Assembly (NCBI RefSeq): GCF_029760855.1
Contig: NZ_SOSI01000009.1
Span: 1-64,000, forward strand
Direction: 5' to 3'
DNA length: 64,000 bases
From: Erythrobacter litoralis
GTDB lineage: Bacteria; Pseudomonadota; Alphaproteobacteria; Sphingomonadales; Sphingomonadaceae
Part shown: positions 45,356 through 54,560 of the stretch, piece by piece
Layout of the letters: the number at the start of each line of letters is the position of its first letter
How positions within the stretch are numbered: the first letter of the stretch is position 1
The notes under the pieces: model-generated
What the model was told of the DNA's origin: nothing
What the model saw: the letters and a program-made list of their open reading frames with translations, nothing else
The model's database searches: none
Program-made: the position numbers and the translations under genes

Positions 45356-45780
45356 AACAGGGCGCGCCTGTAGCGGAGCCCGTCGCCCTCCGCAATGTCG
45401 AAAACGCCTTCCCGACGATGGCAGGACGCGAATGCGAGAATGGTAGCGGAGGAGGAACATATAGGGAACATGTAAGTAGCTGAAAGAGTTCGATAATTCC
45501 TTTCGGCGTTTTGAAAATACCCCCGGCGATACCCCCACCTAATCGACTTTGCGCTAAGTCGTTTGGCTGGTGCGGTCAACCGCCTCGACGCCCGTAATGT
45601 GATCGACGGCGGATCATATAAGCGGCAAAAACTGGGCCGGAAGCCGTCGGTCCGGTTGTGGGGAAGCAGTCGTGAAAAACTGCCGTTCGGCTAGCGACCC
45701 GGATCCGGTCGTTCCGGTTTGTGCTCCCGGACTAAGGCGTGCGAGCATGCGTGGGAATTGGTGCTCTGCGGTCGCGCAGA
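45356..45780. other. Gene-free stretch between tRNA-Thr and the epimerase gene
   Basis: No convincing reading frame or RNA is seen in these 425 bp. It contains two copies of ATACCCCC (45517-45524 and 45529-45536). GGGGGTAT pairs like these are seen upstream of integrase genes near tRNAs in sphingomonads, so this may be a remnant of an excised element, but that is inference. Confidence 0.5.
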
Positions 45781-46749
45781 TCAGGCAAAGCTGTATTGCT
45801 TGCTGCCCGTGGCGCGATCGACCTTGCCCACGTAGCGGAGGACGCGCCGAGCGGCGCTGTCGTCGACCGTGAATTCCCGACCAATCATGCGCACGAGCGA
45901 CCGCGACAACGGCGGATCATCCGTTTTGCCCATCAAGCGCGCGAAGATTTCCATCGCGCGTCCGATCTGGAAGGCAACGCGATAGGGAATCGATCGAACG
46001 CCTTCGACAGACGCGCCTTGCGCTGTGGCGATCATCGACACGAATTCGCGGAAGGTCTCGGTTTCGCGATCCGCCACGAAGTAGGCTTGGCCGCCCTCGC
46101 CATGCGCCAGCGCGCATTCGATCGCCTCAATGAGGTTCTCCACGTGGCACGTCGAAAAGGGGTAGTCGCCGCGGTCGATGAAGGCGAACCGGCCTTTTTC
46201 GAGCGCTTTTGGCAGCTCGGCGCTGAACTTGTCCCCCGGTCCCCATAGAGCCGGAGGACGGAGCGCGATCGTCCGAAACCCAAGGCGATCAGCAGCAAGG
46301 ACGAGTTCTTCGGAGCGAGCCTTGCTCGCCACATAGCCGGAAAAGCTGTCGGTATGGAGGCGCGCGCTCTCGTTGGCGCCTCTGGTCGGCGAGCCCTGGT
46401 TGTCCATGATGACCCCAGCTGCGCTCACATGCACGAACCTCTTCGCGCCGGCTTCGCGCGAAGCCGACAGGAGAGCCGCGGTGCCATCCACATTGGCCTT
46501 GAAATACGGACCTCGCCGCCCGGCGAAGCGGAAACAGGCGGCGGCATGAATGACCGCATCGACCTTCGGCAGGACGATCGGGTCGTCATCTTCCAGATCG
46601 GCGATGACAGGCGTTGTGCCGAGTCGGCGCAACTCTGCGGCACTGCGCTCCGAGCGCGTCAGGGGGAAAACTTCGTGCCCCGACCAGAGAAGGTGCGGCA
46701 CAAGATGGCTACCGAGGAAGCCGGTGGCGCCAGTGACAAGTACCTTCAT
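45781..46749 (-). CDS. NAD-dependent epimerase/dehydratase family protein
   Basis: An extended short-chain dehydrogenase of 322 aa: nucleotide motif VTGATGFLGSHLVPH at the start, VHVSAAGVI, and the catalytic SGYVASK (YxxxK) around residue 140. It starts at 46749 (MKVLVTGATG), 4 bp after the TetR gene stop, so the two form an operon that is probably autoregulated. Substrate not deducible; steroid- or sugar-nucleotide-like substrates are typical. Confidence 0.88.
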   Translation of the reverse strand: MKVLVTGATGFLGSHLVPHLLWSGHEVFPLTRSERSAAELRRLGTTPVIADLEDDDPIVLPKVDAVIHAAACFRFAGRRGPYFKANVDGTAALLSASREAGAKRFVHVSAAGVIMDNQGSPTRGANESARLHTDSFSGYVASKARSEELVLAADRLGFRTIALRPPALWGPGDKFSAELPKALEKGRFAFIDRGDYPFSTCHVENLIEAIECALAHGEGGQAYFVADRETETFREFVSMIATAQGASVEGVRSIPYRVAFQIGRAMEIFARLMGKTDDPPLSRSLVRMIGREFTVDDSAARRVLRYVGKVDRATGSKQYSFA

Positions 46750-46753
46750 AGCT

Positions 46754-47317
46754 TCAATCCTTCTGTTGCCGCAGAATGGCGTTGAGCGAACCATCGCGGA
46801 GACTTTTCAGGACGTTGTTCGTCGGGGTCTTGCTACCCCTTAGATGGGCGGTGACGAAAAGCAGGGATGCGCTGTTCACGGAGGCCCACATCCAGTCGGC
46901 AGCCGATTCGACGTCGGTCGCGAGCTGGCCATCGACCTCAATCCTCCGGAGCTGAATTCGCAGCAGATCAAACGCCTGCCGCGCAGCCGGAATCTCTCCC
47001 CCGGCGAGTACGCGGCTGAGCATCGCGGCGTAGAGACGCGGTCTTTCAGCGGCGAAGAGGACATAATCGTCCCACCCATTGGTGAGCGCTGCGCTGGCGT
47101 CGTCGCCCTGCTCAGCAGCGTATTTGCGATTTAAAAACTGCTCGAACGCCACGGTCGTTGCGGCGCTGAGCAACCCATCGGCATTGCCGAAATGATGGTA
47201 CAGGGTCGGTGCCGAAAGGCCGGCGATCGAAAGCACGGATCGCGTCGAAAACGTCGCCTCGCCGCCTTCTTCGAGCACCTTCAGTGCCGCCAGTATCAAG
47301 GTGTCTCGTGCGTTCAT
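46754..47317 (-). CDS. TetR family transcriptional regulator
   Basis: A 187-aa repressor. The N-terminal helix-turn-helix is complete (ALKVLEEGGEATFSTRSVLSIAGLSAPTLYHHFGNADGLL); the C-terminal ligand domain is family-variable. The ATG at 47317 lies 9 bp from two palindromes that look like its operators. It is divergent from a decayed SDR gene and upstream of the epimerase gene. Confidence 0.92.
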   Translation of the reverse strand: MNARDTLILAALKVLEEGGEATFSTRSVLSIAGLSAPTLYHHFGNADGLLSAATTVAFEQFLNRKYAAEQGDDASAALTNGWDDYVLFAAERPRLYAAMLSRVLAGGEIPAARQAFDLLRIQLRRIEVDGQLATDVESAADWMWASVNSASLLFVTAHLRGSKTPTNNVLKSLRDGSLNAILRQQKD

Positions 47318-47325
47318 AGGAACCA

Positions 47326-47365
47326 TATAGCGGCGCTATAGAAGGCTGTTTATAGCAGTGCTATA
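47326..47365. promoter_or_regulatory. Paired palindromic operators of the TetR regulator
   Basis: Two perfect inverted repeats of the same form, TATAGC-N3-GCTATA, lie at 47326-47340 (TATAGCGGCGCTATA) and 47351-47365 (TATAGCAGTGCTATA), with centres 25 bp apart. They sit between tetR and the divergent SDR remnant, where one TetR dimer per site would block both promoters. Confidence 0.8.
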
Positions 47366-47426
47366 GAAACTTTACGAATAAGCCGCATTCGGCCAAACGC
47401 GCGCTAGGCGGTATTGGGCGCTCGCA

Positions 47427-47651
47427 GTGAGCATAAGCTCGGTCGCATCGTAGGTCGCGCTCGTCACCGGCGCTAGTTCAGGTATCAAAACGGCCATCGC
47501 GCAACGACTTCAGGATTCCAGCTCGACCGTCATCGTGACCGGCCGGAACCGGGATACGATTACTGCCGCGGCCGAAGGCGTTGGCGAAGTGCTTACCGCT
47601 GAACGGTTCTGGACGGACGCTTACATCGCTACGAACGTCGGGTTTCCACCC
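47427..47651 (+). pseudogene. Decayed short-chain dehydrogenase gene cut by the IS element
   Basis: From a GTG at 47427 the frame reads VSISSVAS, then a TAG at 47451, then VALVTGASSGIKTAIAQRL...STVIVTGRNRDTITAAAEG: the N-terminus of a classical SDR (TGxxxGI motif, with the third Gly replaced by Lys), after which similarity fades. The insertion sequence begins at 47652 and no SDR sequence resumes on the far side. It faces away from tetR, so it was probably the regulator's original target. Confidence 0.75.
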
Positions 47652-49178
47652 TATTCTGTTGAAGAAGTCGCAGGCGGAGCACGGTCGGGCTCGCGTCTGA
47701 ACCGGGCGAGCGGGTTTACCGCGCCGCTCAGGCGGGTGCGAGCCCTGCGACCGGCCGCATCTTGGCCAGCTTACGAAGGTTCTGGGCTGCAGCGGCGAGA
47801 TCGAACTCGTGTTTGGCTCCATTCGGACCGCGCAGGCGCAAGCGGTCCAGTTTGAGGATGCGTTTCAGGTGCGCGAACAGCATCTCGACCTTCTTGCGCT
47901 GGCGCCGTGAGACGAGGTAGGCATCGCTGGTCGCAATATCGCGGGCCATATCGCGGGCGCCTTCATGGACCGAGCGCATGATCTTGCGCGCCGCCAGCTT
48001 CGGCGTGCAACGTTGCTTGAGCCCGCAGGCGCCGCAGTCCTTCTCGCGGGCCCGGTAGCGGATGAAGCCATCGGCATTGGCGCGCGGACGCGGGGTGCTG
48101 AAGTTGCGGTTGGATGGACGAAGGCGATTGCCGCCGGGGCAGGTAGAGCTGTCGTCTTCATGGTCGAAGGTGAAGGCCGACCGCTCGAAGGTATCATCGC
48201 ACCGCGCGGACTTGTCGAACACCGGGATATGCGACTCGATGCCGCGGTCCTCGACCAGCCAGGCCAAGTTCGGCGCGGAGCCGTAAGCCGTGTCGGCTAC
48301 CAGCTTCTCGGGCCACAGGCCGAAGCGCTCCTGCGTGCGCTCGATCATCCGGCGCTGGGCGGTGACCTCGGCCTGGCGGATCGCGGTCGTCGCCTCTATA
48401 TCGACGATCACCGCATGGTCGAGATCGATCAGATAGTTCGTGCTGTAAGCGTAGAAGGCCGATCCGCGCGTCGCCGCGGTCCAGCGCGATGCCGGGTCGG
48501 TGAGATTGATGCGCTTGGGCGTCACCGGGGTCGATCCGCCGAAGGCGGCATCGTCGAGCACGTCGAGATACTCGGCCACCGCGCGGCCCGCCACATCGGG
48601 AGGCAACCCTTCCTCGCCCGTCACCGAACGCTGGCGATGCACATCGGCCCGGATCAGGCTGGCATCGACGGCGAAGCCCTCGGCGCCTACTAGACCCTCG
48701 GTCATACAGCGCTCAACGGTCGTCTCGAACAGCTTGCGCAGCAGGTCGCTGTCGCGGAACCGGCCGTGACGGTTTTTCGAGAAGGTCGAGTGGTCTAGCA
48801 CCGCGCCGTCGAGATCGAGCCGGCAGAACCAGCGATAGGCGAGATCCAGATGAACCTCCTCGCACAGACGCCGCTCCGAGCGGATGCCCATGCAGTAGCC
48901 CACGATCAGCATCCGGATCATCAACTTTGGATCGATCGATGGCCGACCCATCGCGCTGTAGAACGGCTTCAGGTGCTCGCGGATACCCGTCAGATCGACG
49001 AACCGGTCGATCGCGCGCAGAAGGTGATCGTCAGGCACGTGATCCTCGATGCGGAAGCTATAGAACAGCGCCTCCTGCATCACCGTCCGCTCGCCCATCA
49101 TCGTCAAGTCTCCGCCTGCCTGCGAAAACTGAATCAGGACTTCACGCCAACCGCAAGCGGGAGTTTTTCAACAGAATA
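47652..49178 (-). mobile_element. IS1182-family insertion sequence (1527 bp)
   Basis: The ends are imperfect inverted repeats: TATTCTGTTGAAGAAGTC at 47652 and, as complement, TATTCTGTTGAAAAACTC ending at 49178. A 5-bp direct repeat CACCC flanks both sides (47647-47651 and 49179-49183), consistent with a target duplication. One transposase gene fills the element. Confidence 0.88.
47728..49101 (-). CDS. IS1182 family transposase
   Basis: A 457-aa DDE transposase. N-terminal DUF772-like DNA-binding region (RPSIDPKLMIRMLIVGYCMGIRSERRL, HSTFSKNRHGRF); catalytic Asp in FAVDASLIRAD and LVADTAYGS; Glu in KKVEMLFAHLKRIL. A zinc-like CxxC group lies at DCGACGLKQRC. The ATG at 49101 has a GGAG site; intact, so the element may still be active. 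Confidence 0.93.
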   Translation of the reverse strand: MMGERTVMQEALFYSFRIEDHVPDDHLLRAIDRFVDLTGIREHLKPFYSAMGRPSIDPKLMIRMLIVGYCMGIRSERRLCEEVHLDLAYRWFCRLDLDGAVLDHSTFSKNRHGRFRDSDLLRKLFETTVERCMTEGLVGAEGFAVDASLIRADVHRQRSVTGEEGLPPDVAGRAVAEYLDVLDDAAFGGSTPVTPKRINLTDPASRWTAATRGSAFYAYSTNYLIDLDHAVIVDIEATTAIRQAEVTAQRRMIERTQERFGLWPEKLVADTAYGSAPNLAWLVEDRGIESHIPVFDKSARCDDTFERSAFTFDHEDDSSTCPGGNRLRPSNRNFSTPRPRANADGFIRYRAREKDCGACGLKQRCTPKLAARKIMRSVHEGARDMARDIATSDAYLVSRRQRKKVEMLFAHLKRILKLDRLRLRGPNGAKHEFDLAAAAQNLRKLAKMRPVAGLAPA

Positions 49179-49261
49179 CACCCCAATCTCGGCCGTCCGA
49201 CCGCGCGTCGCAAATGCCTCGAAGCGGTCGACCGAGGTTTGACGGTCGACCGCCCGACAAG

Positions 49262-49849
49262 TCAGATTTCGGTTCGTTCTGCTAGAAGCAAAGCATCTTC
49301 GACATCAACGCCGAGATAGCGGACTGTGTTCTCGATCTTCGTGTGACCTAGCAAGATCTGGATAGCTCGAATGTTGCTGGTGGCCCGATAGATGATCGCG
49401 GCTTTTGTTCTCCGGAGAGAGTGTGTTCCGTATTCGGCTTTTCGCAAGCCGATCGCGGTCACCCACTCATCGACCAAGCGTGCATACTGGCGTGTGCTCA
49501 TATGGCCATCTGGATCGACACGGCTTGGAAATAGGTAATCGTTTGTGGAGCCGCCTCGGCGTTCCAGCCACGCTAGCAATGTGGCTCGAACGTCGGCGGT
49601 GAGTTCAAACTGCACCGGGTGATTTGTTTTCTCCTGGATGACGGTAGCCCGATTGCGAATGTCGGCACCTGCAACCACGTCACCGATCTTAATCTTCACG
49701 AGATCGCAGCCGCGGAGTTTGCTGTCGATTGCAAGGTCGAAAAGCGTTCTGTTCCTTAGTCGTCCTTCGCGATCGAGATGAAAGCGAATCGCCCTAATCT
49801 GCTTCGTATCAGTGGACGCTTCGTTCCGACATTCTTGCCAGCGTTCCAA
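49262..49849 (-). CDS. Short tyrosine recombinase/integrase
   Basis: A 195-aa protein comprising little more than a catalytic domain: Arg in DSKLRGCDLVKI, His-x-x-Arg in THSLRRTKAA, His in LLGHTKIENT and Tyr in VRYLGVD. It lacks the SAM-like core-binding domain of XerC/D. Such short recombinases are common on alphaproteobacterial plasmids and islands. It lies about 80 bp beyond the insertion sequence. Confidence 0.85.
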   Translation of the reverse strand: MERWQECRNEASTDTKQIRAIRFHLDREGRLRNRTLFDLAIDSKLRGCDLVKIKIGDVVAGADIRNRATVIQEKTNHPVQFELTADVRATLLAWLERRGGSTNDYLFPSRVDPDGHMSTRQYARLVDEWVTAIGLRKAEYGTHSLRRTKAAIIYRATSNIRAIQILLGHTKIENTVRYLGVDVEDALLLAERTEI

Positions 49850-50385
49850 TCCGGACGGTGACGCGTTGCCGCATCAAAACGTGAGTATCCCATTGCGTTT
49901 CTCCTCGGCCCGAATGGCCAAAGAGGTAACGTCTTGGATGTCGCGGCTTGGGTTGGTTTCGGACTGTCCGGTATTGGTAGCCTGGTTGCGTGAATCCGAC
50001 AGTCGGCTAAAGCCCCCCTTACCAGTTATCAGACAGCCCGCCGGAAGGCGTCAACACCAAGGGTTCGTCAAGGCAAGCCAAAGATCGGGAAGCCGAGAGG
50101 GCCCGTCAGGTGCTTCGTATGGTATCGCTATGGCAAATTACAATCGACGATGTCACTACAGCGATCGATCGCGGAATAGAGTGTCCGATCATGATTGGTT
50201 TCGCCGATCAAGTACTGCCCACCGCGTAAAGCAGTGAGCGCGCACACGTGATCACTCCTCTCGATTCGCACCTTGCGTTCTCGCCAAATCAATTAAGACA
50301 CCCGTCGCGGCATTGATGTCTAAAATGTGCGGCCCCCAGCCTGGAACGATTGCGAAGATTGAATCTTGACCCTAGTCATCACGAT
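49850..50385. other. Gene-free stretch upstream of the first LysR gene
   Basis: About 535 bp without a convincing gene; an open frame on the plus strand (49812-50237) has no recognisable domain or ribosome site. It should hold the promoters of the LysR gene and perhaps of the recombinase. Probably decayed mobile sequence. Confidence 0.4.
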
Positions 50386-51297
50386 ATGAAGCCCCCCCTT
50401 CTTGACTTGCGCATGTTCGTGGCTGTCGCGAAGTCGGGGAGTTTCGTCAAAACTGCGGCCAATTTTAATGTCTCTCCCTCGGTGGTGAGCCGTACCATTG
50501 CGGCACTAGAAGATCGTTTGTCCGTACGGCTGATCACTCGCACCACTCGCAATATTTTCCTTACCCCGGAAGGGGAGGATTACCTTCGCAGCAGTGACGA
50601 TATCATCGCGCGTCTGGACGAAGCCGAAAGCAACATTTGTTCGTCAGCCAGCCCACGGGGGGAACTGCGATTGTCGGTTCCAATCAGCTTTGCCCGGCGT
50701 CAGGTTGCCCCGATATGCTCACGGTTCCGAAAGCGTTATCCGGATGTCACGATACGCTTGCTGGTGTCCGACGAATCCAATGATCTCATGTCGGCAGGCA
50801 CGGATGTCGCTTTGCGCGTGGGCCTGCCGCAAGAAGGAGAATTTGTCACCAAGCGAGTGTTGAGGGCCCGGCGAGCAATCTGCGCATCGCCACAATACCT
50901 GGAAACGGTCGACAAACCCCGGACCACATCACAGCTCGTCAGCCTTGATGGTCTCATCATCGTTCGCGATGGCAAGCCACTCAACAACTGGATGTTCGAA
51001 ATCGACGGCAGCATGGAAACCGTCCGAATGCCCGTGACCATGGCGAGCAATAGCGGAGAGGTTATCCACGAATGGGCTCTGGCGGGAAATGGCATCGCGC
51101 TGAAATCCCTGTGGGATGTCGAAGCTGACCTTGCAGAAGGTCGCCTGGTTGAACTGCTACGAAGCACCAGTCGTGAGAGCGCCGACATGTTTTTGATTTA
51201 TCCGGAACGCCGCGGAATGGCTTCGCGAACGCGTGCATTCATCGACTTTCTTTCCGTGGAACTGGGTGAACTGGATGCACGCCTCGCATCCATCTGA
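50386..51297 (+). CDS. LysR family transcriptional regulator
   Basis: A 303-aa regulator: winged helix-turn-helix (DLRMFVAVAKSGSFVKTAANFNVSPSVVSRTIAALEDRL) and a substrate-binding domain from residue ~90 (GELRLSVPISFARRQVAPI, SAGTDVALRVG). The start MKPPLLDLRM at 50386 places the HTH at the usual position. The DUF2141 gene downstream on the same strand may be its target or merely a neighbour. Confidence 0.9.
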   Translation: MKPPLLDLRMFVAVAKSGSFVKTAANFNVSPSVVSRTIAALEDRLSVRLITRTTRNIFLTPEGEDYLRSSDDIIARLDEAESNICSSASPRGELRLSVPISFARRQVAPICSRFRKRYPDVTIRLLVSDESNDLMSAGTDVALRVGLPQEGEFVTKRVLRARRAICASPQYLETVDKPRTTSQLVSLDGLIIVRDGKPLNNWMFEIDGSMETVRMPVTMASNSGEVIHEWALAGNGIALKSLWDVEADLAEGRLVELLRSTSRESADMFLIYPERRGMASRTRAFIDFLSVELGELDARLASI

Positions 51298-51385
51298 AGA
51301 AGCGCAATACACCATTGTCCAAATCGCAATAAACCCGTTGCTGTCACGAGCATTGATACCCTGAGACAACCGAAGGAGATCATAC

Positions 51386-51877
51386 GTGACCAAACCAATC
51401 TGCAATGCCTTTCTCGCGACCACTGCGAGCCTAGCGATCATCGCTTGCTCAACCCAGTCGGCCGAAACCAATGCGATGGAATCCGATACCGGAACCGAAA
51501 GTGCCGCGATGGCCGAACCGATGGGGATGCCTGTCACGGTGACGATCAACGGCGTACAGCCCGGCGGCGGCCAGGTTTTCGTAGCATTGCAAAGCGAAGG
51601 CGAATTTTTGCAAGCGGCAGGTACGTACAAGACCAAAGTGGATGCGAGTTCAGCATCGGTAACCGCCACATTCGAGGACGTTGCACCGGGGTCGTATGTT
51701 GCAGCCGCTGTCCATGACGAGAATGCGGATGGCGAGATCGAACTGGGCGGTCGTGGCCCTACCGAAGCCTGGGGGATCAGCGGCGCTGCGCAGAACGGTA
51801 AACCCGCATGGATGCCAGCGATGTTCGACGTCAGCGAAAGCGGTGGGTCCGCGATCGTTACGCTGAGCTACGACTGA
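51386..51877 (+). CDS. DUF2141 exported lipoprotein
   Basis: A 163-aa protein from a GTG at 51386 preceded by GAAGGAGA. Signal peptide with lipobox (SLAIIAC), a short acidic/Met-rich linker, then the DUF2141 beta domain (VTVTINGVQPGGGQVFVALQ, FEDVAPGSYVAAAVHDENADGEIE with a calcium-like DENADGE loop, PTEAWGIS). Envelope-located; function unknown. Confidence 0.88.
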   Translation: MTKPICNAFLATTASLAIIACSTQSAETNAMESDTGTESAAMAEPMGMPVTVTINGVQPGGGQVFVALQSEGEFLQAAGTYKTKVDASSASVTATFEDVAPGSYVAAAVHDENADGEIELGGRGPTEAWGISGAAQNGKPAWMPAMFDVSESGGSAIVTLSYD

Positions 51878-51893
51878 TAAACCTTTCCTCCTG

Positions 51894-51930
51894 AAAGGCT
51901 GGCCGGCTCCCCTCCGGCCAGCCTTTTACA
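51894..51930 (+). terminator. Intrinsic terminator after the DUF2141 gene
   Basis: A perfect 13-bp stem AAAGGCTGGCCGG/CCGGCCAGCCTTT with a seven-base loop CTCCCCT, followed by TTACATTTT, lies 17 bp after the stop codon. The stem is also complementary enough to act in reverse. Confidence 0.9.
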
Positions 51931-52030
51931 TTTTCAGAAGTCAGTATTTACTTTTTCAAAGCATCTTCGCACTTACGTTTCCGGGATACGCTTTACATCT
52001 GGGAATGAGCCTGATTTCGGAGATACCTAA

Positions 52031-52561
52031 ATGACACATTCTCTTTCCCGTGGTATCGAACACATCGGAATGACGGTTCCGAACCACGAGACCGCGGTGC
52101 GCTTTTTTGGAGATGCGCTGGGTGCAGAAATTCTTTTCTCGCTGGTCACCAAGTCCGACGAGTCGATGGGCGCTGAAGAGCTGGGGCCCAAAAACGGTCT
52201 AGCTGCGGGTACCGCCATCGTTGCCGTGACCATGATGCGCCTGCGTAATGGTCCAAATCTCGAGATTTTCGAAATCGACTATCCGAAAGGCCAACCCGTT
52301 CGCGGCATAGCAGAGTTCGGCTTGCATCATATCAGCTTGACGGTCGACGATATGGAAGCAGTCACGAAGCGTTTCGAAGATGCCGGGGGAACCTTGCTGG
52401 AGGGGCCGTATGACCTTACCGGCCAGGAGGCTGGCGAAGGCAATCGCGGACGCTTCGGCCGGACACCCTGGGGCTTGCTGATCGAATTCGAAAGCTTTGG
52501 ATCGCCGATCGAATATGATGCCGAAGCGCGCGCGCGCCGATGGTTTCCAGACGAGGGCTGA
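52031..52561 (+). CDS. VOC family (glyoxalase-like) protein
   Basis: A 176-aa protein with two beta-alpha-beta-beta-beta halves: HIGMTVPNHETAVRFFGDALGAE and HHISLTVDDMEAVTKRFEDAGG. Putative metal ligands are His in HIGMT, Glu in NLEIFEI, His in LHHIS and Glu in LLIEFE. Resembles ring-cleaving or lyase members; substrate unknown. The downstream LysR gene overlaps its end. Confidence 0.88.
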   Translation: MTHSLSRGIEHIGMTVPNHETAVRFFGDALGAEILFSLVTKSDESMGAEELGPKNGLAAGTAIVAVTMMRLRNGPNLEIFEIDYPKGQPVRGIAEFGLHHISLTVDDMEAVTKRFEDAGGTLLEGPYDLTGQEAGEGNRGRFGRTPWGLLIEFESFGSPIEYDAEARARRWFPDEG

Positions 52562-53492
52562 GCAACTGCCCATTCTGCCCCGCCCCATCGCAATCGAACG
52601 CGTCAGCGACCTACGCCTGTTCGCCCGGATTGCGGCCAACGGCAGCCTGTCAGCGGCGGCTCGCGAATTGGGCATGTCGCTGGGCAATGTATCGTCGCGG
52701 CTGACGCGGCTCGAACAGGCACTCAACGTTCGCCTGATGCATCGCAGCACGCGTCGCCTCCATCTCACGGCCGAGGGTGAACTGTTCCTGCAGCGTGTCA
52801 TGGCGATCATTGCAGCGGTCGAAGCGTTGGAAGATTCCATCGCCGGCGGCTTCGACGAGGTCAGCGGCCGCCTGCGGATCACTTGCAGCGCGGCCTTTGC
52901 CCGTCGCCATGTGGCCCCGGTCGTCAGACGGTTAGGCGAACTCCATCCTGAAATTACGCTTGATATTTTTGCGACAGACGAAACTGTCGACCTCATCAGC
53001 GAAGGCATCGATGTCGCGATCCGGCAGTCTCCACTGCCCGATTCCAACATGATTACACGCAATCTCATTCCGAACGATCGGGTAGCTTGTGCAAGTCCCG
53101 ATTATCTCAAGAAGCACGGTGCGCCGCAACATCCAGAAGAGCTCGCAGCGCACAGGTGCATAGCGATCGGCATACCGGCGCAGACCGTCTGGCCCTTCAC
53201 CGGTCCGGACGGATCCGAGGCAAATGTGCAAATAAAGCCATCGCTTTATATCAGTCAGGGCGATGCTGGCCATGAAGCGGCTTTGGAAGGCGCAGGGATA
53301 GCGCTGAAATCGCGTATCGATGTGATCGGTGATTTCGCAAACGGGCGCCTCTCCGAGCTATTTCCCGGGTGGACATCCCCCGGATCACCCATCCAGGCCG
53401 TTATGCCAAGCAGCGAACAGGTCCCGGTCAAAGTACGGACCTTCCTTTCGCTTTTAAGCGACAGCCTCAAGAGCAAACTCGACGGCTACTGA
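52515..53492 (+). CDS. LysR family transcriptional regulator
   Basis: LysR regulator with HTH at DLRLFARIAANGSLSAAARELGMSLGNVSSRLTRLEQAL and an effector domain (LRITCSAAFARRHVAPVVRRLG). The start is uncertain: ATG at 52515 overlaps the VOC gene by 47 bp and would add about 30 residues before the HTH; a non-ATG start after the VOC stop (52561) would place the HTH at the usual distance. Probably co-transcribed with the VOC gene. Confidence 0.85.
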   Translation: MMPKRARADGFQTRAEQLPILPRPIAIERVSDLRLFARIAANGSLSAAARELGMSLGNVSSRLTRLEQALNVRLMHRSTRRLHLTAEGELFLQRVMAIIAAVEALEDSIAGGFDEVSGRLRITCSAAFARRHVAPVVRRLGELHPEITLDIFATDETVDLISEGIDVAIRQSPLPDSNMITRNLIPNDRVACASPDYLKKHGAPQHPEELAAHRCIAIGIPAQTVWPFTGPDGSEANVQIKPSLYISQGDAGHEAALEGAGIALKSRIDVIGDFANGRLSELFPGWTSPGSPIQAVMPSSEQVPVKVRTFLSLLSDSLKSKLDGY

Positions 53493-53546
53493 TACCTATT
53501 CAAACATCGGGGCGGAGCCGGGCGCTGGAGCCCGACCCCGCGCCGG

Positions 53547-54338
53547 TCAGATGCTGTCTACTACGCCGCCATCCACGCGCAGCGCTGCACCTGTCGTTGC
53601 CGAAGCCTGATTTGAGCAGGCATATACTATCATGTTGGCGACTTCATCGACGCTAGCGACGCGTTCGATGATCGAGGACGGTCGATTTTCCTTCACGAAA
53701 TCCTTGCCCGCCTCTTCAAGAGACTTGCCGTTCTTTTTGGCATCGTCGCGGAGCATGTCTTTGACCCCGTCGGACATTGTCGGTCCCGGAAGAACAGAAT
53801 TCACCGTTACGCCTGTTCCCGACAGGCGCTTTGCCAAGCCACGCGCTATGGCCGTGCAGGCGGTCTTGGTCATGCCGTAATGAATCATGTCGGACGGAAT
53901 GTTGAACGCTGATTCCGAGGAAAGGAAAACGATCCGGCCCCAACCGGCGTCCATCATGGACTTCGCGTAGACACGCGAAAGTCTGACCCCTGATAGCACA
54001 TTGACTTCGTAGAACCGCATCCATTCGTCGTCAGGTATTTCGAAAAAGTCGTCTGGACCGAAAACTCCGGCATTGTTCACGAGAATGTCGCAGGATGGAT
54101 GCGCAGTTATCACCGCGTCGCAGCCTTCGGCCGTTCCCAAATCCGCAGTCACACCATCAACTTCGCGGTCGGGATACTTGGTTTGTAGCTTGGCAACGAT
54201 TTCGTCCACATCGGACTGGCTGCGCCCGTTCACTGTTACGCTCGCTCCTGCAAAAAGCAGGCCTTCTGCCGTGCCCAATCCGATACCCTTGGTCGACCCG
54301 GTTACGATCGCGTGCTTTCCCGATAAGTCGATTTGCAT
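53547..54338 (-). CDS. Short-chain dehydrogenase/reductase (SDR)
   Basis: A classical 263-aa SDR: cofactor motif IVTGSTKGIGLGTAEG, NNAGVFG, catalytic Ser in IVFLSSESAF and YGMTK (YxxxK), and a C-terminal ALRVDGGVVDSI. It is convergent with the LysR gene and divergent from the DMT transporter. Probably an alcohol or keto-acyl oxidoreductase. Confidence 0.92.
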   Translation of the reverse strand: MQIDLSGKHAIVTGSTKGIGLGTAEGLLFAGASVTVNGRSQSDVDEIVAKLQTKYPDREVDGVTADLGTAEGCDAVITAHPSCDILVNNAGVFGPDDFFEIPDDEWMRFYEVNVLSGVRLSRVYAKSMMDAGWGRIVFLSSESAFNIPSDMIHYGMTKTACTAIARGLAKRLSGTGVTVNSVLPGPTMSDGVKDMLRDDAKKNGKSLEEAGKDFVKENRPSSIIERVASVDEVANMIVYACSNQASATTGAALRVDGGVVDSI

Positions 54339-54560
54339 GGTTGTTCCTATCGTCCGTTTCCTTTGTGAGCGGTTGATTTAGGACCCATATTCATTTCAAC
54401 CATCGATCGTTGGGGAAAGGTGTCTTCAGTATTGTCGAGGAATACCGTCCCCGAGCGCGAGAGGATCTGCCTCGCAATACAGTCTTTCAAATTCCGCAAT
54501 AGCTGATTGCGACTGCCGCCCGTTTGATAGGCAACCCTCGCGGCAGGAAGGCCACAATTA

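Noticed and set aside
49812-50237. 141-aa plus-strand frame
   Set aside because: No domain, no ribosome site and it overlaps the start of the recombinase gene on the other strand.
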